A stretch of DNA of 64,000 nucleotides from contig NW_027469099.1 of the NCBI RefSeq assembly GCF_051020765.1, forward strand, positions 1,116,001-1,180,000, written 5' to 3'. Shown here piece by piece: positions 32,540-44,465 of this stretch. Both the position numbers and the translations under genes were made by a program. Under the pieces are notes generated by a model. The model was not told where the DNA came from, ran no database searches, and was given only the letters and a program-made list of their open reading frames with translations. How positions within the stretch are numbered: the stretch's first letter is position 1; each line of letters opens with the position of its first letter. Origin of the DNA: Lasioglossum baleicum. Its lineage: Eukaryota; Arthropoda; Insecta; Hymenoptera; Halictidae.

Positions 32540-35500
32540 ATGCGGGTCGACCAGGGGGGTGGGACGGGGGGAGGGGACAGACGCGAGCCGGAACTCGCCT
32601 CTGTCCCCTCCTTGTCGCGTGCGGAAAAAATACAATGCAGCGTGTAGGAGTATTTGCACATGTATAAAAATCGGATGGCGCGGTAACTAAAATTCTAAAT
32701 TATACAGCACAAGTTGCAGCAATGCATGCGCATAAGTTAAATCACCTGCATACCGCCGTTTCCTCAAACTGTGTGTTCATAACTGGCACTGGGAGGATCG
32801 CAATGCCACCACTGCGAGGAGGCCCAGGACTCTGCGCGGCATACGCTGGAAGAATGTCCAGCGTGGTCGCCTCTGCGCAGAGACCTAAGTGGCGTTATTG
32901 GGATGGACCTCTCGTTGCCGGTCGTGGTCGACCACATGATCGGCAGCGAGAAGTCAAGAGCAGCGTTTGCCTCCTTCTGCGAGATTGTGATAACGCAGAA
33001 GGAGGCAGCGGAGAGGGAGAGGGAAGCCGACCCCCTCTCCGCCAGGAGTCTAGCATCGGCGGGGCAATCCCGACGAGGCCGACGGCCCCCTGTAAGGGGC
33101 CGCAGACGTAATGGCGGCGGTGGGACTACTTAGTACTTCCACTGCCGCCAAGGGGGGCAGGCCGTTAAGGCGCCCCCGGGGTGGGCAGGTCGCGGGGGGC
33201 GAGGTGGAGCAATAATCCCCTCCCCCCCTACAAAGATGCGACCTGCCGGTCGACCCCCCTCCTTTTATTTTATAATATTTCATTTTATTCTATATATATT
33301 TTATATTCTACATTATAAATTTTATCTTTATCTTTTATTCCCCTTTATTTTGCCCCGCCATCTTATGTTTGTTGTGTTTTGTCCATTGTATTTATTTACT
33401 TATTATTATTTACTTAATTATTGACTTTTATTTTATCTATTTTATCGATACACGTTTTCATTTATTGATATTATCTTTTATTTTATCATATTTTTAAGTT
33501 TTATGCGGGTCGACCAGGGGGGTGGGACGGGGGGAGGGGACAGACGCGAGCCGGAACTCGCCTCTGTCCCCTCCTTGTCGCGTGCGGAAAAAATACAATG
33601 CAGCGTGTAGGAGTATTTGCACATGTATAAAAATCGGATGGCGCGGTAACTAAAATTCTAAATTATACAGCACAAGTTGCAGCAATGCATGCGCATAAGT
33701 TAAATCACCTGCATACCGCCGTTTCCTCAAACTGTGTGTTCATAACTGGCACTGGGAGGATCGCAATGCCACCACTGCGAGGAGGCCCAGGACTCTGCGC
33801 GGCATACGCTGGAAGAATGTCCAGCGTGGTCGCCTCTGCGCAGAGACCTAAGTGGCGTCATTGGGATGGACCTCTCGTTGCCGGTCGTGGTCGACCACAT
33901 GATCGGCAGCGAGTAGTCAAGAGCAGCGTTTGCCTCCTTCTGCGAGATTGTGATAACGCAGAAGGAGGCAGCGGAGAGGGAGAGGGAAGCCGACCCCCCC
34001 TCCGCCAGGAGGCTAGCATCGGCGGGGCAACCCCGACGAGGCCGACGGCCCACTGTAAGGGGCCGCAGACGTAATGGCGGCGGTGGGACTACTTAGTACT
34101 TCCACCGCCGCCAAGGGGGGCAGGCCGTTAAGGCGCCCCCGGGGTGGGCAGGTCGCGGGGGGCGAGGTGGAGCAATAATCCCCTCCCCCCCCTCTACAAA
34201 GATGCGACCTGCCGGTCGACCCCCTCCTTTTATTTTATAATATTTCATTTTATTCTATATATATTTTATATTCTATATTATAAATTTTATCTTTACCTTT
34301 TATTCCCCTTTATTTTGCCTCCCCTTCTTATGTTTGTTGTGTTTTGTCCATTGTATTTATTTACTTATTATTATTTAGTTATTTATTGACTTTTATTTTA
34401 TCTATTTTATCGATACACGTTTTCATTTATTGATATTATCTTTTATTTTATCATATTTTTAAGTTTTATGCGGGTCGACCAGGGGGGTGGGACGGCGGGA
34501 GGGGACAGACGCGAGCCGGAACTCGCCTCTGTCCCCTCCTTGTCGCGTGCGGGAAAAAATAAACATCAGATGGCGATAACAAAAATTCTAAATTATACAG
34601 CACAAGTTGCAGCAATGCATGCGCATAAGTTAAATTACCTGCATACCGCCGTTTCCTCAAACTGTGTGTTCATAACTGGCACTGGGAGGATCGCAGTGCC
34701 ACCACTGCGAGGAGGCCCAGGACTCTGCGCGGCATAAGCTGGAAGAATGTCCAGCGTGGTCGGCGCCCCGCAGAGACCTAAGGGGTGTTATTGGGATGGA
34801 CCTCTCGTTGCCGGTCGTGGTCGACCACATGATCGGCAGTGAGAGGTCAAGAGCAGCGTTTGCCTCCTTCTGCGAGATTTTGATAACGCAGAAGGAGGCA
34901 GCGGAGAGGGAGAGGGAAGCCGACCCCCTCTCCGCCAGGAGGTTAGCATCGGCGGGGCAACCCCGACGAGGCCGACGGCCCCCTGTAAGGGGCCGCAGAC
35001 GTAATGGCGGCGGTGGGACTACTTAGTACTTCCACCGCCGCCAAGGGGGGCAGGCCGTTCAGGCGCCCCCAGGGTGGGCAGGTCGCGGGGGGCGAGGTGG
35101 AGCAATAATCCCCTCCCCCCCCTCTACAATGATGCGACCTGCCGGTTGACCCCCCTCCTTTTATTTTATAATATTTCATTTTATTCTATATATATTTTAT
35201 ATTCTATATTATAAATTTTATCTTTATCTTTTATTCCCCTTTATTTTGCCCCCCTTCTTATGTTTGTTGTGTTTTATCCATTGTATTTATTTACTTATTA
35301 TTATTTAGTTATTTATTGACTTTTATTTTATCTATTTTATCGACACACGTTTTCATTTATTGATATTATCTTTTATTTTATCATATTTTTAAGTTTTATG
35401 CGGGTCGACCAGGGGGGTGGGACGGGGGGAGGGGACAGACGTGAGCCGGAACTCGCCTCTGTCCCCTCCTTGTCGCGTGCGGAAAAAATACAATGCAGCG

Positions 35501-38183
35501 TGTAGGAGTATTTGCACATGTATAAAAATCGGATGGCGCGGTAACGAAAATTCTAAATTATACAGCACAAGTTGCAGCAATGCATGCGCATAAGTTAAAT
35601 CACCTGCATACCGCCGTTTCCTCAAACTGTGTGTTCATAACTGGCACTGGGAGGATCGCAGTGCCACCACTGCGAGGAGGCCCAGGACTCTGCGCGGCAT
35701 AAGCTGGAAGAATGTCCAGCGTGGTCGGCGCCGCGCAGAGACCTAAGGGGCGTTATTGGGATGGACCTCTCGTTGCCGGTCGTGGTCGACCACATGATCG
35801 GCAGCGAGAGGTCAAGAGCAGCGTTTGCCTCCTTCTGCGAGATTGTGATAATGCAGAAGGAGGCAGCGGAGAGGGAGAGGGAAGCCGACCCCCTCTCCGC
35901 CAGGAGGCTAGCATCGGCGGGGCAACCCCGACGAGGCCGACGGCCCCCTGTAAGGTGCCGCAGACGTAATGGCGGCGGTGGGACTACTTAGTACTTCCAC
36001 TGCCGCCAAGGGGGGCAGGCCGTTAAGGCGCCCCCGGGGTGGGCAGGTCGCGGGGGGCGAGGTGGAGCAATAATCCCCTCCCCCCCTACAAAGATGCGAC
36101 CTGCCGGTCGACCCCCCTCCCTTTATTTTATAATATTTCATTTTATTCTATATATATTTTATATTCTATATTATAAATTTTATCTTTATCTTTTCTTCCC
36201 CTTTATTTTGCCCCCCTTCTTATGTTTGTTGTGTTTTGTCCATTGTATTTATTTACTTATTATTATTTAGTTATTTATTGAGTTTTATTTTATCTATTTC
36301 ATCGACTCACGTTTTCATTTATTGATTTTATCTTTTATTTTATCATATTTTTAAGTTTTATGCGGGTCGATCAGGGGGGGTGGGCGGGGTACGCGAGCCG
36401 GAACTCGCCTCTGTCCCCTCCTTGTCGCGTGCGGAAAAAATACAATGCAGCGTGTAGGAGTATTTGCACATGTATAAAAATCGGATGGCGATAACAAAAA
36501 TTCTAAATTATACAGCACAAGTTGCAGCAATGCATGCGCATAAGTTAAATTACCTGCATACCGCCGTTTCCTCAAACTGTGTGTTCATAACTGGCACTGG
36601 GAGGATCGCAGTGCCACCACTGCGAGGAGGCCCAGGACTCTGCGCGGCATAAGCTGGAAGAATGTCCAGCGTGGTCGGCGCCCCGCAGAGACCTAAGGGG
36701 CGTTATTGGGATGGACCTCTCGTTGCCGGTCGTGGTCGACCACATGATCGGCAGCGAGAGGTCAAGAGCAGCGTTTGCCTCCTTCTGCGAGATTGTGATA
36801 ATGCAGAAGGAGGCAGCGGAGAGGGAGAGGGAAGCCGACCCCCTCTCCGCCAGGAGGCTAGCATCGGCGGGGCAACCCCGACGAGGCCGACGGCCCCTTG
36901 TAAGGTGCCGCAGACGTAATGGCGGCGGTGGGACTACTTAGTACTTCCACTGCCGCCAAGGGGGGCAGGCCGTTAAGGCGCCCCCGGGGTGGGCAGGTCG
37001 CGGGGGGCGAGGTGGAGCAATAATCCCCTCCCCCCCTACAAAGATGCGACCTGCCGGTCGACCCCCCTCCCTTTATTTTATAATATTTCATTTTATTCTA
37101 TATATATTTTATATTCTATATTATAAAGTTTATCTTTATCTTTTCTTCCCCTTTATTTTGCCCCCCTTCTTATGTTTGTTGTGTTTTGTCCATTGTATTT
37201 ATTTACTTATTATTATTTAGTTATTTATTGAGTTTTATTTTATCTATTTCATCGACTCACGTTTTCATTTATTGATTTTATCTTTTATTTTATCATATTT
37301 TTAAGTTTTATGCGGGTCGATCAGGGGGGGTGGGCGGGGTACGCGAGCCGGAACTCGCCTCTGTCCCCTCCTTGTCGCGTGCGGGAAAAAATACAATGCA
37401 GCGTGTACGAGTATTTGCACATGTATAAACATCGGATGGCGGTAACGAACATTCTAAATTATACAGCACAAGTTGCAGCAATGCATGCGCATAAGTTAAA
37501 TTACCTGCATACCGCCGTTTCCTCAAACTGTGTGTTCATAACTGGCACTGGGAGGATCGCAGTGCCACCACTGCGAGGAGGCCCAGGACTCTGCGCGGCA
37601 TAAGCTGGAAGAATGTCCAGCGTGGTCGGCGCCGCGCAGAGACCTAAGGGGCGTTATTGGGATGGACCTCTCGTTGCCGGTCGTGGTCGACCACATGATC
37701 GGCAGCGAGAGGTCAAGAGCAGCGTTTGCCTCCTCCTGCGAGATTGTGATAACGCAGAAGGAGGCAGCGGAGAGGGAGAGGGAAGCCGACCCCCTCTCCG
37801 CCAGGAGGCTAGCATCGGCGGAGCAACCCCGACGAGGCCGACGGCCCCCTGTAAGGTGCCGCAGACGCAATGGCGGCGGTGGGACTACTTAGTACTTCCA
37901 CCGCCGCCAAGGGGGGCAGGCCGTTAAGGCGCCCCCAGGGTGGGCAGGTCGCGGGGGGCGAGGTGGAGCAATAATCCCCTCCCCCCCCTCTACAAAGATG
38001 CGACCTGCCGGTTGACCACCCTCCTTTTATTTTATAATATTTCATTTTATTCTATATATATTTTATATTCTATATTATAAATTTTATCTTTATCTTTTAT
38101 TCCCCTTTATTTTGCCCCGCCATCTTATGTTTGTTGTGTTTTGTCCATTGTATTTATTTACTTATTATTATTTACTTAATTAT
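32540..38183 (+). repeat. Satellite array, mixed units to the right insertion
   Basis: Units start at 32540, 33503, 34468, 35398, 36360 and 37310. The unit at 32540 resembles the preceding one. The unit at 33503 carries the earliest copy of the in-frame TAG at 33914. The unit at 34468 has the 35-bp deletion type. Units at 36360 and 37310 have lost the left arm of hairpin H1. The last unit is interrupted at 38183 by a small LTR-type element. Confidence 0.93.
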
Positions 38184-38733
38184 TATAAGGAGGCTCGACA
38201 CGGAATTCAGGCTCGATACGGAATTCATAAAGATTCGACACGACGTGTTATTTCGTTGATCGCTCGCAGGGGACTGTCTCTTTTTATTTTTAAACGAAAT
38301 CACAACGTAAACATTAACAAAACATTAACGCAATCAATAAAAACATATATAACACTTGCAATCAATAAAAACATATATAACACTTGCAATCAATAAAAAC
38401 ATATATAACATGCACACTTACATCATTCTTACAATTCGGCCGTCCTGACGACAAATCGTCCCGATTTACCGAAATATAAACAACAAATATATACCGATGA
38501 CAAATATATGTCGATTCACAGCTTACAACTCTCGGCCGTCCTGACGACAAATCGTCTCGATTTACCGAAATCCTGCGTCTTGAAATCAGTGTAAAGTAGA
38601 ACAAATCTAAACATGAACATAACATTAACGCAATCAATAAAAACATATATAACACTTGCAATCAATAAAAACATATATAACACTTGCAATCAATAAAAAC
38701 ATATATAACATGCACACTTACATCATTCTTACA
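38184..38733 (-). mobile_element. Rearranged remnant of a small LTR element (550 bp)
   Basis: The insertion has ends TATAAG...CTTACA, an imperfect inverted repeat that would be TGTAAG...CTTACA but for one base. It is flanked by TTAT at 38180-38183 and 38734-38737. Removing it restores CTTAATTATTGAC. Segment 38321-38433 is repeated exactly at 38621-38733, and each contains about 2.8 copies of a 28-bp unit (AATCAATAAAAACATATATA plus 8 bases). Between them, the minus strand encodes two in-frame copies of NRDDLSSGRP spaced 96 bp. DDLSSG also ends the gypsy Pol at 5345, so these look like Pol C-terminal tails next to an LTR. CTTACA precedes both tails. It is probably a deleted gypsy-lineage element with internal duplications, not a simple solo LTR. 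Confidence 0.65.
38332..38409. repeat. 28-bp tandem repeat in the small LTR element, first cluster
   Basis: There are about 2.8 copies of a 28-bp unit beginning AATCAATAAAAACATATATA. An identical cluster lies exactly 300 bp to the right (38632-38709). Confidence 0.85.
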
Positions 38734-41664
38734 TTATTGACTTTTATTTTATCTATTTTATCGATACACGTTTTCATTTATTGATATTATCTTTTATTTT
38801 ATCATATTTTTAAGTTTTATATGGGTCGACCAGGGGGGTGGGACGGGGGGAGGGGACAGACGCGAGCCGGAACTCGCCTCTGTCCCCTCCTTGTCGCGTG
38901 CGGAAAAAATACAATGCAGCGTGTAGGAGTATTTGCACATGTATAAAAATCGGATGGCGCGGTAACTAAAATTCTAAATTATACAGCACAAGTTGCAGCA
39001 ATGCATGCGCATAAGTTAAATCACCTGCATACCGCCGTTTCCTCAAACTGTGTGTTCATAACTGGCACTGGGAGGATCGCAGTGCCACCACTGCGAGGAG
39101 GCCCAGGACTCTGCGCGGCATACGCTGGAAGAATGTCCAACGTGGTCGCCTCTGCGCAGAGACCTAAGTGGCGTTATTGGGATGGACCTCTCGTTGCCGG
39201 TCGTGGTCGACCACATGATCGGCAGCGAGTAGTCAAGAGCAGCGTTTGCCTCCTTCTGCGAGATTGTGATAACGCAGAAGGAGGCAGCGGAGAGGGAGAG
39301 GGAAGCCGACCCCCTCTCCGCCAGGAGGCTAGCATCGGCGGGGCAGCCCCGACGAGGCCGACGGCCCCCTGTAAGGGGCCGCAGACGTAATGGCGGCGGT
39401 GGGACTACTTAGTACTTCCACCGCCGCCAAGGGGGGCAGGCCGTTAAGGCGCCCCCGGGGTGGGCAGGTCGCGGGGGGCGAGGTGGAGCAATAATCCCCT
39501 CCCCCCCCTCTACAAAGATGCGACCTGCCGGTCGACCCCCTCCTTTTATTTTATAATATTTCATTTTATTCTATATATATTTTATATTCTATATTATAAA
39601 TTTTATCTTTACCTTTTATTCCCCTTTATTTTGCCTCCCCTTCTTATGTTTGTTGTGTTTTGTCCATTGTATTTATTTACTTATTATTATTTAGTTATTT
39701 ATTGACTTTTATTTTATCTATTTTATCGATACACGTTTTCATTTATTGATATTATCTTTTATTTTATCATATTTTTAAGTTTTATGCGGGTCGACCAGGG
39801 GGGTGGGACGGCGGGAGGGGACAGACGCGAGCCGGAACTCGCCTCTGTCCCCTCCTTGTCGCGTGCGGGAAAAAATAAACATCAGATGGCGATAACAAAA
39901 ATTCTAAATTATACAGCACAAGTTGCAGCAATGCATGCGCATAAGTTAAATTACCTGCATACCGCCGTTTCCTCAAACTGTGTGTTCATAACTGGCACTG
40001 GGAGGATCGCAGTGCCACCACTGCGAGGAGGCCCAGGACTCTGCGCGGCATAAGCTGGAAGAATGTCCAGCGTGGTCGGCGCCCCGCAGAGACCTAAGGG
40101 GTGTTATTGGGATGGACCTCTCGTTGCCGGTCGTGGTCGACCACATGATCGGCAGCGAGAGGTCAAGAGCAGCGTTTGCCTCCTTCTGCGAGATTTTGAT
40201 AACGCAGAAGGAGGCAGCGGAGAGGGAGAGGGAAGCCGACCCCCTCTCCGCCAGGAGGTTAGCATCGGCGGGGCAACCCCGACGAGGCCGACGGCCCCCT
40301 GTAAGGGGCCGCAGACGTAATGGCGGCGGTGGGACTACTTAGTACTTCCACCGCCGCCAAGGGGGGCTGGCCGTCAAGGCGACCCCGGGGTGGGCAGGTC
40401 GCGGGGGGCGAGGTGGAGCAATAATCCCCACCCCCCTCTACAAAGATGCGACCTGCCGGTCGACCCCCCTCCTTTTATTTTATAATATTTCATTTTATTC
40501 TATATATATTTTATATTCTATATTATAAATTTTATCTTTATCTTTTCTTCCCCTTTATTTTGCCCCCCTTCTTATGTTTGTTGTGTTTTGTCCATTGTAT
40601 TTATTTACTTATTATTATTTAGTTATTTATTGAGTTTTATTTTATCTATTTCATCGACTCACGTTTTCATTTATTGATTTTATCTTTTATTTTATCATAT
40701 TTTTAAGTTTTATGCGGGTCGATCAGGGGGGGTGGGCGGGGAACGCGAGCCGGAACTCGCCTCTGTCCCCTCCTTGTCGCGTGCGGGAAAAAATACAATG
40801 CAGCGTGTACGAGTATTTGCACATGTATAAACATCGGATGGCGGTAACGAAAATTCTAAATTATACAGCACAAGTTGCAGCAATGCATGCGCATAAGTTA
40901 AATTACCTGCATACCGCCGTTTCCTCAAACTGTGTGTTCATAACTGGCACTGGGAGGATCGCAGTGCCACCACTGCGAGGAGGCCCAGGACTCTGCGCGG
41001 CATAAGCTGGAAGAATGTCCAGCGTGGTCGGCGCCGCGCAGAGACCTAAGGGGCGTTATTGGGATGGACCTCTCGTTGCCGGTCGTGGTCGACCACATGA
41101 TCGGCAGCGAGAGGTCAAGAGCAGCGTTTGCCTCCTCCTGCGAGATTGTGATAACGCAGAAGGAGGCAGCGGAGAGGGAGAGGGAAGCCGACCCCCTCTC
41201 CGCCAGGAGGCTAGCATCGGCCGGGCAACCCCGACGAGGCCGACGGCCCCCTGTAAGGAGCCGCAGACGCAATGGCGGCGGTGGGACTACTTAGTACTTC
41301 CACCGCCGCCAAGGGGGGCAGGCCGTTAAGGCGCCCCCAGAGTGGGCAGGTCGCGGGGGGCGAGGTGGAGCAATAATCCCCTCCCCCCCTCTACAATGAT
41401 GTGACCTGCCGGTTGACCCCCCTCCTTTTATTTTATAATATTTCATTTTATTCTATATATATTTTATATTCTATATTATAAATTTTATCTTTATCTTTTA
41501 TTCCCCTTTATTTTGCCCCCCTTCTTATGTTTGTTGTGTTTTGTCCATTGTATTTATTTACTTATTATTATTTAGTTATTTATTGACTTTTATTTTATCT
41601 ATTTTATCGACACACGTTTTCATTTATTGATATTATCTTTTATATTATCATATTTTTAAGTTTT
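38734..41664 (+). repeat. Satellite array with three-unit block, copy 1
   Basis: The interrupted unit resumes, then units start at 38819 (which reads TTATATGGGTCGAC instead of TTATGCGGGTCGAC), 39784 and 40712. The unit at 39784 is the short type with the 35-bp deletion, and that at 40712 lacks the left arm of H1. The same order follows at 41665, 42587 and 43514. The relic in the unit at 38819 has an in-frame TAG at 39230. Confidence 0.9.
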
Positions 41665-44465
41665 ATGCGGGTCGATCAGGGGGGTGGGACGGGGGGAGGG
41701 GACAGACGCGAGCCGGAACTCGCCTCTGTCCCCTCCTTGTCGCGTGCGGAAAAAATACAATGCAGCGTGTAGGAGTATTTGCACATGTATAAAAATCGGA
41801 TGGCGCGGTAACTAAAATTCTAAATTATACAGCACAAGTTGCAGCAATGCATGCGCATAAGTTAAATCACTTGCATACCGCCGTTTCCTCAAACTGTGTG
41901 TTCATAACTGGCACTGGGAGGATCGCAGTGCCACCACTGCGAGGAGGCCCAGGACTCTGCGCGGCATACGCTGGAAGAATGTCCAACGTGGTCGCCTCTG
42001 CGCAGAGACCTAAGTGGCGTTATTGGGATGGACCTCTCGTTGCCGGTCGTGGTCGACCACATGATCGGCAGCGAGTAGTCAAGAGCAGCGTTTGCCTCCT
42101 TCTGCGAGATTGTGATAACGCAGAAGGAGGCAGCGGAGAGGGAGAGGGAAGCCGACCCCCTCTCCGCCAGGAGGCTAGCATCGGCGGGTCAACCCCGACG
42201 AGGCCGACGGCTCCCTGTAAGGGGCCGCAGACGTAATGGCGGCGGTGGGACTACTTAGTACTTCCACCGCCGCCAAGGGGTCAGGCCGTTAAGGCGCCCC
42301 CGGGGTGGGCAGGTCGCGGGGGGCGAGGTGGAGCAATAATCCCCTCCCCCCCCTCTACAAAGATGCGACCTGCCTATATATATTTTATATTCTATATTAT
42401 AAATTTTATCTTTACCTTTTATTCCCCTTTATTTTGCCTCCCCTTCTTATGTTTGTTGTGTTTTGTCCATTGTATTTATTTACTTATTATTATTTAGTTA
42501 TTTATTGACTTTTATTTTATCTATTTTATCGATACACGTTTTCATTTATTGATATTATCTTTTATTTTATCATATTTTTAAGTTTTATGCGGGTCGACCA
42601 GGGGGGTGGGACGGCGGGAGGGGACAGACGCGAGCCGGAACTCGCCTCTGTCCCCTCCTTGTCGCGTGCGGGAAAAAATAAACATCAGATGGCGATAACA
42701 AAAATTCTAAATTATACAGCACAAGTTGCAGCAATGCATGCGCATAAGTTAAATTACCTGCATACCGCCGTTTCCTCAAACTGTGTGTTCATAACTGGCA
42801 CTGGGAGGATCGCAGTGCCACCACTGCGAGGAGGCCCAGGACTCTGCGCGGCATAAGCTGGAAGAATGTCCAGCGTGGTCGGCGCCCCGCAGAGACCTAA
42901 GGGGTGTTATTGGGATGGACCTCTCGTTGCCGGTCGTGGTCGACCACATGATCGGCAGCGAGAGGTCAAGAGCAGCGTTTGCCTCCTTCTGCGAGATTTT
43001 GATAACGCAGAAGGAGGCAGCGGAGAGGGAGAGGGAAGCCGACCCCCTCTCCGCCAGGAGGCTAGCATCGGCGGGGCAACCCCGACGAGGCCGACGGCCC
43101 CCTGTAAGGTGCCGCAGACGTAATGGCGGCGGTGGGACTACTTAGTACTTCCACTGCCGCCAAGGGGGGCAGGCCGTTAAGGCGCCCCCGGGGTGGGCAG
43201 GTCGTGGGGGGCGAGGTGGAGCAATAATCCCCTCCCCCCCTACAAAGATGCGACCTGCCGGTCGACCCCCCTCCCTTTATTTTATAATATTTCATTTTAT
43301 TCTATATATATTTTATATTCTATATTATAAATTTTATCTTTATCTTTTCTTCCCCTTTATTTTGCCCCCCTTCTTATGTTTGTTGTGTTTTGTCCATTGT
43401 ATTTATTTACTTATTATTATTTAGTTATTTATTGAGTTTTATTTTATCTATTTCATCGACTCACGTTTTCATTTATTGATTTTATCTTTTATTTTATCAT
43501 ATTTTTAAGTTTTATGCGGGTCGATCAGGGGGGGTGGGCGGGGAACGCGAGCCGGAACTCGCCTCTGTCCCCTCCTTGTCGCGTGCGGGAAAAAATACAA
43601 TGCAGCGTGTACGAGTATTTGCACATGTATAAACATCGGATGGCGGTAACGAAAATTCTAAATTATACAGCACAAGTTGCAGCAATGCATGCGCATAAGT
43701 TAAATTACCTGCATACCGCCGTTTCCTCAAACTGTGTGTTCATAACTGGCACTGGGAGGATCGCAGTGCCACCACTGCGAGGAGGCCCAGGACTCTGCGC
43801 GGCATAAGCTGGAAGAATGTCCAGCGTGGTCGGCGCCGCGCAGAGACCTAAGGGGCGTTATTGGGATGGACCTCTCGTTGCCGGTCGTGGTCGACCACAT
43901 GATCGGCAGCGAGTAGTCAAGAGCAGCGTTTGCCTCCTTCTGCGAGATTGTGATAACGCAGAAGGAGGCAGCGGAGAGGGAGAGGGAAGCCGACCCCCTC
44001 TCCGCCAGGAGGCTAGCATCGGCGGGGCAACCCCGACGAGGCCGACGGCCCCCTGTAAGGGGCCGCAGACGTAATGGCGACGGTGGGACTACTTAGTACT
44101 TCCACCGCCGCCAAGGGGTCAGGCCGTTAAGGCGCCCCCGGGGTGGGCAGGTCGCGGGGGGCGAGGTGGAGCAATAATCCCCTCCCCCCCTCTACAATGA
44201 TGTGACCTGCCGGTTGACCCCCCTCCTTTTAGTTTATAATATTTCATTTTATTCTATATATATTTTATATTCTATATTATAAATTTTATCTTTATCTTTT
44301 ATTCCCCTTTATTTTGCCCCCTTTCTTATGTTTGTTGTGTTTTGTCCATTGTATTTATTTACTTATTATTATTTAGTTATTCATTGACTTTTATTTTATC
44401 TATTTTATCGACACACGTTTTCATTTATTGATTTTATCTTTTATTTTATCATATTTTTAAGTTTT
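41665..44465 (+). repeat. Three-unit block, copy 2
   Basis: Units at 41665, 42587 and 43514 repeat the preceding block with spacing 2801-2803 bp between the second and third units. The first unit has lost about 42 bp at 42374, where GACCTGCC joins directly to TATATATATTTTATATT. The third unit differs from its partner in carrying the in-frame TAG at 43914 and a GGGGTCAGG junction, as if part of it was converted by another unit. Confidence 0.85.
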
